Assembly: GCA_040773385.1 (NCBI GenBank)
Contig: JAXGWH010000011.1
Span: 1-37,247, forward strand
From: Aeriscardovia sp040773385
GTDB lineage: Bacteria > Actinomycetota > Actinomycetes > Actinomycetales > Bifidobacteriaceae
Length of the DNA stretch: 37,247 bases
Direction: 5' to 3'
The position numbers were made by a program, and so were the translations under genes. Shown here piece by piece: positions 15,047-22,536 of the stretch (within the stretch, counting starts at the first letter, position 1; each line of letters begins with the position of its first letter). The notes under the pieces were generated by a model. The model saw only the letters and a program-made list of their open reading frames with translations. It ran no database searches and was not told the DNA's origin.

Positions 15047-15457
15047 ATGACGGATGCGCAGATGCCGAAGGTCAACGCGCAGTTCGGCGCCCAGCCGACC
15101 ATCGAGTTCCCGCAGGAGCAGGCCCCGCAGGGCCTGCGGTCCGTGGAGCTCGTCAGCGGCGACGGCCCGCTGGTGCGCGCCGGTGACACGGTCACCGTCA
15201 ACTACCATGGCGTGGTCTGGGGCAAGAAGGAGCCGTTCGACTCCAGCTTCGACCGCCACCAGCCTGCCTCGTTCGCCATCGGCGTCGGCCAGGTCATCCA
15301 GGGCTGGGACCGCACGGTCGTGGGCCACAATGTCGGCTCCCGCCTCGTGGTCTCCATCCCGCCGGAGTACGGGTATGGTTCCCGCGGCGTCCCGCAGGCC
15401 GGGATCGGCGGCGGTGACACCCTCGTCTTCGTGATCGACATCATCTCCACCCGCTGA
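15047..15457 (+). CDS. FKBP-type peptidyl-prolyl cis-trans isomerase
   Basis: A single-domain FKBP that catalyses cis-trans isomerisation of X-Pro bonds. The 136-residue product has no signal peptide, so it is probably cytoplasmic. Family motifs include VRAGDTVTVNYHGVVWGKKEPFDSSF, FAIGVGQVIQGWDRTVVG, GSRLVVSIPPEYGYGSRG and a final GGDTLVFVIDIIS. Active-site-type residues Tyr, Phe-Asp, Val-Ile, Trp and Tyr are present. ATG 15047 follows GGAGA with suitable spacing; the frame is open further upstream without a better start. It lies 81 bases before greA, and the two may be cotranscribed. Confidence 0.93.
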   Translation: MTDAQMPKVNAQFGAQPTIEFPQEQAPQGLRSVELVSGDGPLVRAGDTVTVNYHGVVWGKKEPFDSSFDRHQPASFAIGVGQVIQGWDRTVVGHNVGSRLVVSIPPEYGYGSRGVPQAGIGGGDTLVFVIDIISTR

Positions 15458-15492
15458 ATCAGACAGTGTGGGCCGCCGGTCCGCCCGGCCCT

Positions 15493-15508
15493 GGCCGGCA
15501 TGCCGGCC
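15493..15508 (+). promoter_or_regulatory. 16-base perfect palindrome in the greA leader
   Basis: GGCCGGCATGCCGGCC is a perfect palindrome that would fold in RNA as a 6-base-pair stem with a CAUG loop. It lies about 20 bases before the greA ribosome binding site and has no following T run. Confidence 0.4.
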
Positions 15509-15538
15509 GGTCCACCTCCTGCGAACGGAAGGAACATC

Positions 15539-16030
15539 ATGGCAGAAGACAAGATTTATCTGCTCACCCAGGACGCCTACGACCAGATGCGCAAGGAGCT
15601 CGACCATCGCGAGCAGGAGCTGCGTCCGGAGATCGTCAAGAAGATCGCCACCGCCCGTGCCGAGGGCGATCTGTCCGAGAACGGCGGCTATCAGGCCGCG
15701 CGCGAGGCGCAGTCCAAGAACGAGGGCCGCATCAACGAGCTGACCGTCAAACTGCGCGACTCCAAGATCATCACGCCCCCGCCGGCCGGGACCGTCGGCA
15801 ATGGCACGCTCGTCGATCTGGACATCGCCGGGATAAAGGGCACGTATCTGGTCGGCTCGCACGATCTGTCGATCGCGACCGACCTGCCGATCGTCAGCCC
15901 GCAGTCGCCCATCGGCCAGGCCATCATGGACCACAAGAAAGGCGAGAAGATCAGCTACACGGCGCCGAACGGGCGCACCATCGAGGTGACCATCGTCAAG
16001 GCCGAGCCGTACGCGCCCAAGAGCGAGTGA
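15539..16030 (+). CDS. greA: Transcription elongation factor GreA
   Basis: GreA enters the RNA polymerase secondary channel and stimulates cleavage of backtracked transcripts. The 163-residue length is normal. The N-terminal coiled coil at about residues 8-76 carries the tip motif (ATARAEGDLSENGGYQAARE) with acidic residues Asp and Glu for metal coordination. The C-terminal FKBP-like domain includes GTYLVGSHDLS and SPIGQAIMDHKKGEKISYTAPNG. ATG 15539 follows GGAAGGA with 5 bases spacing; the frame opens further upstream but MAEDKIYLLTQ is the natural start. It follows the FKBP gene and ends at a strong terminator. Confidence 0.96.
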   Translation: MAEDKIYLLTQDAYDQMRKELDHREQELRPEIVKKIATARAEGDLSENGGYQAAREAQSKNEGRINELTVKLRDSKIITPPPAGTVGNGTLVDLDIAGIKGTYLVGSHDLSIATDLPIVSPQSPIGQAIMDHKKGEKISYTAPNGRTIEVTIVKAEPYAPKSE

Positions 16031-16094
16031 ACGGGAAAGCATCGGACAGGGGGGGGCACTCCTGTTGCGTTGAGGGGTGTCTGCCGGTCATCGG

Positions 16095-16154
16095 ACCGCA
16101 TCCCGATTGTCGGATCGCATAGAGTGCGATCGATGATCGGAGGTGCGGTTTTTT
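16095..16154 (+). terminator. Structured terminator after greA
   Basis: An outer stem ACCGCA (16095-16100) with TGCGGT (16144-16149) encloses an inner perfect hairpin GATCGCA (16113-16119), loop TAGAG, TGCGATC (16125-16131). A run of six T follows at 16149-16154. It separates greA from the convergent hemolysin-III-family gene. Confidence 0.75.
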
Positions 16155-16158
16155 CATA

Positions 16159-17184
16159 TCAGCGAAGCCTGCAGACGACGAGGAAGATCGCCACCATATG
16201 GCAGGCATACGCGGCGATGGTGAGCGTGTGGAAGATCTCGTGGAAGCCGTAGACGCGCGGCCAGGGGTCGGGTTTCCTCAGGGCGTAGACCACCGCCCCC
16301 ACGATGTAGGCGATGCCGCCCGAGGCGATCAGCCAGACGACCGACGGGCCCGCCACCGGTGATCTCCACAACAGCGGGAAGGCGACCACGCCGGAGACGC
16401 CGAAGAGCATGTAGACGAGCGTGGAGAGCCATCGGGGCGCCCGGATCCACAGGGTGATGATGAGCACCGACAGAATCGCGAACGTCCAGACGGCGGCGAG
16501 CAGAAGCGTGCGGGCGCGCGGCTCCAGCGCGAAGGCGACGGGCGTGTAGGTACCGGCCACGAGCAGGAAGATGTTCGCGTGGTCGAACCGGCGCAGAAGG
16601 GCCGTGACCTTCGGGTCCCAGTCGCCGATGTGGTAGACGGCGGAGTTGGCGAAGAGGACGAGCGAGCAGGCCATATAGACGGCGCACGCCCATTTGAGCC
16701 CGACGGTGGGGGCGAGGCAGATGAGCACGATGCCCCCGGCGAGGGCGAGCGGCGCGGCGCCGGCATGCAGCCAGCCGCGCAGGGCGGGTTTCTCGCGGCC
16801 GTGCACGTCGAGGCGGATGCGCCGCGGCGTCAGGCGCCGCAGGGTCTGCTGTGCGGCGGCGAGATCCTTCTTCAAGGCACGCAGCTGGGCGCGCTTCTCC
16901 GTCTTGGCGGCGCGGATTCTGTCTTTTCTTTCTTTTTTGACGGTCCTGTAGGCGTTTTTACGTTCTTTTTTCGCGGCCCGGATCCGGGATTTTTTGAGCC
17001 TTCGGGCGGCGCGGATGCCGTTTTTCTCCTCCCGTTTCCGACGTTTGTAGTCGTCGCGGACCCACTCCTCCCGGCTCTTGATCCGGGCTGGCCGGTCGAC
17101 GGTGAGATCCGTGGCGTGGTCCTCCGGAACCACGTTGTGCGTCGGAGCCGCCTCGTCCGCCGGAGCCGCCTCGTCTGTATCCAT
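16159..17184 (-). CDS. Hemolysin III / PAQR-family membrane protein with a basic N-terminal extension
   Basis: The C-terminal ~210 residues form the seven-helix Hly-III/PAQR fold. Conserved metal-site residues are visible: Ser and His in NSAVYHIGDW, Asp and His in RRFDHANIF, and His in GFHEIFHTL. Family members are often called hemolysins on weak evidence; CREST-superfamily hydrolase activity is more likely. The start at 17184 is set by AGGAGG four bases upstream. The first ~130 residues are unusual: an acidic start (MDTDEAAPADEAAPTHN) is followed by ~90 residues very rich in Lys and Arg with repeated KKERK/RIRAAK units, probably a charged helix that could bind nucleic acid or the membrane. 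It diverges from the sensor kinase gene. Confidence 0.88.
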   Translation of the reverse strand: MDTDEAAPADEAAPTHNVVPEDHATDLTVDRPARIKSREEWVRDDYKRRKREEKNGIRAARRLKKSRIRAAKKERKNAYRTVKKERKDRIRAAKTEKRAQLRALKKDLAAAQQTLRRLTPRRIRLDVHGREKPALRGWLHAGAAPLALAGGIVLICLAPTVGLKWACAVYMACSLVLFANSAVYHIGDWDPKVTALLRRFDHANIFLLVAGTYTPVAFALEPRARTLLLAAVWTFAILSVLIITLWIRAPRWLSTLVYMLFGVSGVVAFPLLWRSPVAGPSVVWLIASGGIAYIVGAVVYALRKPDPWPRVYGFHEIFHTLTIAAYACHMVAIFLVVCRLR

Positions 17185-17217
17185 CAGGCCTCCTGTCGGC
17201 ATCGTGTGCACTGTAAC

Positions 17218-17231
17218 TTACGGTAGCGTAA
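17218..17231. promoter_or_regulatory. Inverted repeat between the divergent hlyIII-type and kinase genes
   Basis: TTACG-GTAG-CGTAA is a perfect 5-base inverted repeat with GTAAC repeated directly on both sides, in the AT-richer gap between the two divergent starts. It could be a shared operator; no consensus is recognised. Confidence 0.3.
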
Positions 17232-17267
17232 CATAATCGGATTGAACGACACCGAGAACGCCTCGAC

Positions 17268-17273
17268 TAGCAT
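17268..17273 (+). promoter_or_regulatory. Candidate -10 box (TAGCAT) for the PdtaS-like kinase
   Basis: TAGCAT fits TANNNT and lies exactly 7 bases before the ATG at 17281. The spacer contains GGAG, only three bases from the ATG and therefore poorly placed as a ribosome binding site, which favours a leaderless reading. Confidence 0.4.
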
Positions 17274-17280
17274 GGAGCCT

Positions 17281-18777
17281 ATGACAGATTCCGCCTCCAT
17301 CATCGCCCACGCGCCCAATCTCAACGAATCAGACCGCGAATGGCTCCATACGCTCATCGTCGACTGGGGGGTCATCGCCGATCTGGGGTACATGGACCTG
17401 TTCCTGTTCCTGCCCGTCTCGGACGGCCATTTCATCTTCACCGGCCAGTGCCGGCCGAACACGCGTATCTCTACCCGCACTGAGGATTACGTCGGCCGTC
17501 TCGCCCTCGACGAGAACAGGCCGGTCCTCATGGGGGTCATGGGCCAGCGCCGTTCCGTGCGCCGCACCTACAAGGAGCCCGGCACCGACGACGAATACTG
17601 CGATGTGTACGCGCCGGTCGTGCATGACGGGCGTGTGATCGGCGTCATCATGCGCGAGACGGAACTGTCCAGCCGCCAGAGGCTCGGGCCTGTCGAAAAG
17701 GACAACATCTCCTGCGCCAAGGTGCTCTTCAGCATGATCAGCCGCGGCCAGTATCCGTATCCCACGCCGGTCAACACCATGCGCCACAACCCGCACGTGG
17801 TCAACGGCACGCTCACCCTCAACAGCGAGGGCGTGGTGCGCACCGCGTCGCCCAACGCCATCAGCTGCCTCAAACGTCTCGGATTCATCCATGACATCAC
17901 CTCCCGCAGCTTCTCCGAGGTGCTCGACGAGCTGGTGCCCAAGGACGAGAACCGTCCTGACGATTTTGACGATATCGTCTCCGGGAAGAAGTCCGCCGAA
18001 GGCACCCTCCTGGGCAACGGGGCCGCCATCGCCGTGCGCGACCTGCCGCTCATCGGTGAGGACGGGCGCATCACGGGGGCCGTCATCCTCTGCCGTGACG
18101 TGACGGAGCTGCGCCGCTCCGACCAGGAGCTCGAGACGAAGGACGCCACGATCTCCGAGATCCACCACCGCGTCAAGAACAACCTGCAGTCCGTCTCCTC
18201 GCTGCTGCATCTGCAGGCGGCCCGGTCGACGAACCCCGAGGTCAAGGCCGCCCTGCAGCAGGCACAGCGGCGCGTGCAGACCATCGCCGCCGTGCACGAC
18301 GGCCTGTCCCAGTCCGCCGACGAGATGGTCGATGTGGACGCGCTGCTTCCCCAGCTGCTGAGGATGAGCGTCGATGTGGAGAAGAGCGCCGACCAGGACA
18401 TCACCCTCTCCTTCAGCGGCAAATTCGGCCGGATGCCCTCCCAGGACGCTACCCCGCTCTCCCTCGTGCTCTCCGAGCTCGTCACCAACGCCGTCGAGCA
18501 CGGCTTCGAAGGCAGGAAGAAGGGGCACATCTCCGTCTCGGCCGCCCGGTGGGGCAACACCATCAACATCTTTGTGGAGGACGACGGTTCCGGTATGCCC
18601 GCCACCACGGAGGACGGCACGAGCGAGCCGAACGGCCTGGGCACGCAGCTCATCACCACGTTCGTCCGCTCGGACTTCGGCGGCAAGGTCACCTGGAAGC
18701 CGGGGGAGAAGGGCGGCACGCGCGTGGAGATCTCCATCACGCTGCGCGCGGCCAACAATTCGGCCGGCGTCAACTGA
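17281..18777 (+). CDS. PdtaS-like cytosolic sensor histidine kinase (HWE/HisKA_2 type)
   Basis: The 498-residue protein has no membrane segments. An N-terminal GAF-like domain (about residues 20-150; YMDLFLFLPVSDGHFIFTGQ) is followed by a PAS-like domain (~165-280). The HisKA_2 box EIHHRVKNNLQSVSSLLHLQ has its phospho-acceptor His at about residue 294-295. An HATPase domain follows with LVLSELVTNAVEHGFEG (N box), VEDDGSGMP (G1) and GLGTQLITTFV. This matches actinobacterial PdtaS (Rv3220c in M. tuberculosis), which phosphorylates the RNA-binding antiterminator PdtaR. No PdtaR-like gene is in the window. An upstream TTG at 17242 is in frame, but ATG 17281 is preferred because of the -10-like hexamer and where similarity begins. 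Confidence 0.9.
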   Translation: MTDSASIIAHAPNLNESDREWLHTLIVDWGVIADLGYMDLFLFLPVSDGHFIFTGQCRPNTRISTRTEDYVGRLALDENRPVLMGVMGQRRSVRRTYKEPGTDDEYCDVYAPVVHDGRVIGVIMRETELSSRQRLGPVEKDNISCAKVLFSMISRGQYPYPTPVNTMRHNPHVVNGTLTLNSEGVVRTASPNAISCLKRLGFIHDITSRSFSEVLDELVPKDENRPDDFDDIVSGKKSAEGTLLGNGAAIAVRDLPLIGEDGRITGAVILCRDVTELRRSDQELETKDATISEIHHRVKNNLQSVSSLLHLQAARSTNPEVKAALQQAQRRVQTIAAVHDGLSQSADEMVDVDALLPQLLRMSVDVEKSADQDITLSFSGKFGRMPSQDATPLSLVLSELVTNAVEHGFEGRKKGHISVSAARWGNTINIFVEDDGSGMPATTEDGTSEPNGLGTQLITTFVRSDFGGKVTWKPGEKGGTRVEISITLRAANNSAGVN

Positions 18778-18852
18778 ACCCTTGGCCGGCCGGGCATCTC
18801 AACCAACCGGATCCGCCGGTCGGTCGGGTCTTCCGGTCAGACGGGCCGTCGG

Positions 18853-20928
18853 TCAATCGGGCCCCTCGTCCGGGGCGATGATCTGGACCGTCGTCCAGCC
18901 CGCACCGTCACAGACAAGCGCCCGGCCCGGGCAGGACAGATCTTCCTGCTCCCATCCGGTGAGGGCCTGCGCGGGTATGCCCGCCAGCATGTCCGCCGCC
19001 TTGTCCCCGGTCGGGAAGAACACCCGGATGGCACACTGCGACGGATAACGCACGAGGCGGGGGTCGCGCACCGCATAGATCGTCCGTTCGTCCTTGTTCT
19101 GCAGACGACGGCGCAGATTCCGGGCGTCAGCCGTGTCTGTGAGCGGGTCGAGCAGGCCGTCCGCCTCCTCCACGGCCATGACGGACGGCGCACGACGGTG
19201 CACGAGCCTGCACAGTGTGCTTTTGCCGCGTCCCGGCGGGCCGCAGACGGCGATGTTGCCGCGTGAGGGATCGATGACCGCCGGAAAGGTCATCACCCCG
19301 TCATCGGCCAGTCCGATGGCCACGGGCATCCCATGCCGCCTCGTCTTCCCAGTGTTGTTTGACAGGGTGATATCCGTACCGGGGATATCCGGGCGGGAAA
19401 TATCCGTGCGACGGATATTCATGGGGTGGCAGACACGCGGCAGGGGGTCGGTGAACAGACGGCGGGCGGTGACATGACCGCACCCCGCCGAGGAAGAAGA
19501 GAATCTCCCGGCAAGCGCACAGATGTCGATGCATCGGCTCGGCGGCCGTGCGGCCCGGAAAAGCAACTGCCCGCCCCCGGAACGCACAATGGCTGTACCG
19601 GGTCTGTCCGGAGGAAGCCAGGCGGCCGCACGCGTACCGACGAGATCGGACGATTGCAACGGGTCGCGCACGCGCAGACAGATGTCTGTCCCGATATTGG
19701 CCTGGATGCTCCGGGGGACCTCGATCGACGGGCTCTGTGTGGCGAGGATCAGATGGATGCCCAGCGAGCGGCCTTGGCTCGCGATCCGTGCCAGACGCGG
19801 CAGATAGTCGGGCAGGCTCGTGCGCAATGCGTTGAACTCGTCGACCACCACCACGAGCCGTGGGGGAGGTGTTTCGAGGCGGTCAAGGCGGTCGACGCCC
19901 TGGCCGGAGAGCAGGTGCTCGCGGCGGCGCAGCTCGTGTTCGAGGCCGTCGAGCGCGCGACGGGCGAGCCGCAGCGACAAGTCGGAGACGGACCCTGCCG
20001 TGTGAGGCAGATGCCGGAGATCACGGAATGTCGCGCCTCCTTTGAAATCGAGGAACACGAAATTGAGCCGGGAAGGCGGGTAGGTGAGGGCAAGTGCGGA
20101 ACACCATGCCTCGAGAAGCACCGATTTGCCCGATCCGGTAGTCCCTGCGACGAGGGCGTGCGGACCGTCGTGCACCAGATCGAGCATGCACGCCCGCCCG
20201 TCCGCGCCGGTGCCGATGGGCACACGCAGCGTGCCGGTCTCCTGGCGTCTCGCATACCACGAACGGACGCAGCGCTTCCACAGGAGGACGTCGGAGGGAT
20301 TTGCCATGCCTGCGATTTGCGGATCCGACGCTGTCTGCGGATCCGATCCTGCCGGCGTGGCCGCCGCTGCCAGTGTGCCCGACGCCGTCTGCGGACCAGA
20401 CACCGTCCGGGGCGTCAGGAGGTTTCCGGCGGTCAGGATCCGGGCGAGGCGGACGCTTTCGATGTCGCAGGAGGAAGCCTGCCGTGCGTCGATGGTGCCC
20501 GTTTCGGATACGGGCGGGTACCGGTCGGAGGATGGCCCGGCGGCGTCATCCGTCCGGCCAGTCCCGGCCACTGACAGGGGATCGGCCGGTCGGCCACCTC
20601 GCAGTCTGAGCGTGAGCAGTGATTGGGCGGCCGTCGCGATGCTCATCGCCAGACCGGTGGCGGACATGACCGCGAGTATCCATGAGCGCGCGAGGAGGGC
20701 TGTGACGACCAGCATGGCCTGGACGGCGACCGGCAGGAGCCGTGAGACGATCATCAGGACGGTGAGGGCACGGCGATGCCGGGACGCATGGCGGTCCTGT
20801 CCGTCTCGTTCCCGTCTGATCCGGTCCCGGGGATCCGTCCTGCCGTCCTCGGTACGGCGGCTGCTGCGATGGGGACGGCGGCCGCGACGATCGCTGTTCT
20901 TGTTTCCTGTCATATCTGCGATGCTCAT
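18853..20928 (-). CDS. FtsK/SpoIIIE-type ATPase resembling EccC/EssC
   Basis: This 691-residue protein (from ATG 20928; TTG 20949 and ATG 20913 are alternatives) has an Arg-rich N-terminus and two membrane segments at about residues 54-108. A low-complexity linker follows. The main FtsK/SpoIIIE ATPase has Walker A GTTGSGKS at ~262-269, FVFLDFKGGATF, Walker B VVVVDEF at ~359-365 and LGIHLILATQSPS. These stretches resemble the ATPases of type VII secretion systems (EccC, EssC) more than the DNA translocase FtsK. A second, reduced ATPase-like domain begins near residue 535 with its own Walker A (GPPGRGKS, ~563-570). No WXG100 proteins, EccB/D/E or mycosin genes are in the window. Function here is unknown: secretion or DNA transport are both possible. 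Confidence 0.85.
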   Translation of the reverse strand: MSIADMTGNKNSDRRGRRPHRSSRRTEDGRTDPRDRIRRERDGQDRHASRHRRALTVLMIVSRLLPVAVQAMLVVTALLARSWILAVMSATGLAMSIATAAQSLLTLRLRGGRPADPLSVAGTGRTDDAAGPSSDRYPPVSETGTIDARQASSCDIESVRLARILTAGNLLTPRTVSGPQTASGTLAAAATPAGSDPQTASDPQIAGMANPSDVLLWKRCVRSWYARRQETGTLRVPIGTGADGRACMLDLVHDGPHALVAGTTGSGKSVLLEAWCSALALTYPPSRLNFVFLDFKGGATFRDLRHLPHTAGSVSDLSLRLARRALDGLEHELRRREHLLSGQGVDRLDRLETPPPRLVVVVDEFNALRTSLPDYLPRLARIASQGRSLGIHLILATQSPSIEVPRSIQANIGTDICLRVRDPLQSSDLVGTRAAAWLPPDRPGTAIVRSGGGQLLFRAARPPSRCIDICALAGRFSSSSAGCGHVTARRLFTDPLPRVCHPMNIRRTDISRPDIPGTDITLSNNTGKTRRHGMPVAIGLADDGVMTFPAVIDPSRGNIAVCGPPGRGKSTLCRLVHRRAPSVMAVEEADGLLDPLTDTADARNLRRRLQNKDERTIYAVRDPRLVRYPSQCAIRVFFPTGDKAADMLAGIPAQALTGWEQEDLSCPGRALVCDGAGWTTVQIIAPDEGPD
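19369..19419. repeat. Short periodic GATATCCG motif in the ATPase linker
   Basis: GATATCCG occurs at 19369 and 19384, AATATCCG at 19399 and its inverse CGGATATT at 19412, with steps of 15, 15 and 13 bases. On the coding strand it gives a five-residue repeat around T-D-I (TDISRPDIPGTDI) in the linker between the two ATPase domains. Confidence 0.6.
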
Positions 20929-21048
20929 CCATCGGGCAGGGACGGGCAAGACACGGACAGGATTGTGGACAACCGGGCGGGTTCGGTCACCGGGCGGGTT
21001 TGACAGCCCGGGACCGGACAGCTGAAGGCGTTTGACAGCCAGACGGCC

Positions 21049-22536
21049 TTACTGCTGAGGAAGCCCCCCGACCACGCCGGCGGCATGCGAGCCGTTCTTG
21101 ATCTGCTCGAAGAGGTCGAGCGTCTGCTGCCGGTCGACGATCACACAGGAGCCGAGCGGATAGACGTTGGTGCCCATGCTTGTCAGGACGGGCATGCCGG
21201 TGATGCCGCCCGTGCCGGTCGCGGAGCGGAAGGTGAGTGCCATCTGGGCGAGTGTGAGCGGCGAGGAATGCTCGTCCACCGTCACCGCGGCGAGCCCCGC
21301 CTTGAGCGTGGCAGGCATCCTGCCGCTGACGACGAACGAGGGGGACATGACCTTCTTTGCCACCGCCTGGATGACGAGCCTCTGGCGCTTGGCACGTCCG
21401 AGGTCGCCCATCGGGTCGCCGTGCCGCATGCGCGAGAAGGCGAGCGCGGTCGTGCCGTCCGCAATATGGCAGCCCGCCGTCCAGTCCAATCCGGAGAACG
21501 GGTCGTTCACCGTGCGGTCATAGCACAGCTCCACGCCGCCGATGGCATCCACGACGTTCTTCACGCCGGCGAAACCGACTTTGACCACATGGTCGACCTT
21601 GAGGCCCGTCATATTCTCGACGACCGAGGTGAGCGCCGGCCAGCCGTACTGCTCGGCCACGGAGTTGATCTTCGCCCCCGTGCCTTTGTAGTCCACATAG
21701 CTGTCGCGCGGGATGGAGATGAGGGCGGCGGGGCCCGAACGCGGGCGTACGAGGAGCATGATCGTGTCCATGCGTTCGCCGGGCACATCCTTTGTGCTCT
21801 GGTCGAGCGTGCCGTCATCGCGCGAGTCCGAGCCGAGGATGAGCCAGGTGCGCGCCGAATCGTCCGCTGCGTTGCTGAGCGCGTTCATGTGGGTGAGCTG
21901 GCTGTTCGTCCAGATATAGAGCCAGGCGACCAGCAGGAGGCAGATGACGAGGAGGGCGACGAGGATCCGGCCGACCACACGCCATGGATGACGATGCTTT
22001 GCGGCCTGTGCGCCTGCCATGCCCGGGCCGCCGACGGCAGGCGGCCGCGGACCGCGGGAGCCGCGTGCCTCCCAGGAACCCTGCGGACGGCGGCTGTCCA
22101 TCTGCTGACCGCGCTCTTGTGCCTGCCGGGACTGCCATGGGCCTGTTCCTGTCCGCGCGAGGCGCGTGGACCCGCCCGCCGTCCTTCTGACGGGCCTGCG
22201 CGCGGAGGATCTGATGCCGCCGGTGTGACGGACAGTGCCGTCGCCGTATGCCTGTCTTCCGTATGCCTGTCTTCCGGTCTGGCCCGAGCGTGCCGCGCGA
22301 CCAGTTGCGGATGCCGTCTGCCGCCCGGGGGCGGGGATGTTTCTGCCCGGCTGTGTGCCGGTGCGTATACCGGTCCTGCCGGATCTTTCTGCCGGGTCGG
22401 GGCGCGCCCGCCGCGACCTGCCGGAGGAGGGTGTGAAACTCGGTGGGACGGCGGATCGCCCTTCCTGATGATGCCGTGTGCCCCGGTCGCCTCCGGGCAG
22501 GAAGCTGGGCGGGGTCATCCTGTCGTCGCCGCTCAT
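21049..22536 (-). CDS. LytR-CpsA-Psr (LCP) family protein with a long disordered cytoplasmic N-terminus
   Basis: LCP enzymes attach polyprenyl-linked glycopolymers to peptidoglycan outside the membrane. The ATG at 22536 overlaps the stop of the upstream LCP gene (ATGA), which fixes the start and implies translational coupling. The 495-residue product begins with ~185 residues rich in Arg, Gly, Gln and Pro, with no recognisable domain. One membrane segment follows at about 188-210 (VGRILVALLVICLLLVAWLY), then the LCP domain. Motifs are WLILGSDSRDDG, GERMDTIMLLVR, ALISIPRDSYVDYKG, GAKINSVAEQYG, DAIGGVELCYD and ALAFSRMRHGDPMGDLGRAKRQ, with Arg and Asp residues of the phosphate site. The substrate polymer is unknown. 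Confidence 0.9.
   Translation of the reverse strand: MSGDDRMTPPSFLPGGDRGTRHHQEGRSAVPPSFTPSSGRSRRARPDPAERSGRTGIRTGTQPGRNIPAPGRQTASATGRAARSGQTGRQAYGRQAYGDGTVRHTGGIRSSARRPVRRTAGGSTRLARTGTGPWQSRQAQERGQQMDSRRPQGSWEARGSRGPRPPAVGGPGMAGAQAAKHRHPWRVVGRILVALLVICLLLVAWLYIWTNSQLTHMNALSNAADDSARTWLILGSDSRDDGTLDQSTKDVPGERMDTIMLLVRPRSGPAALISIPRDSYVDYKGTGAKINSVAEQYGWPALTSVVENMTGLKVDHVVKVGFAGVKNVVDAIGGVELCYDRTVNDPFSGLDWTAGCHIADGTTALAFSRMRHGDPMGDLGRAKRQRLVIQAVAKKVMSPSFVVSGRMPATLKAGLAAVTVDEHSSPLTLAQMALTFRSATGTGGITGMPVLTSMGTNVYPLGSCVIVDRQQTLDLFEQIKNGSHAAGVVGGLPQQ

Noticed and set aside
16159..17184. Toxin reading of the hemolysin III gene
   Set aside because: The PAQR/Hly-III family label is historical; the conserved His/Asp metal site points to an integral membrane enzyme, and nothing here indicates secretion or lysis.
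18853..20928. Classical FtsK chromosome translocase
   Set aside because: Only two membrane segments, no gamma domain at the C-terminus and EccC-like ATPase motifs; the N-terminal four-helix FtsK region is absent.
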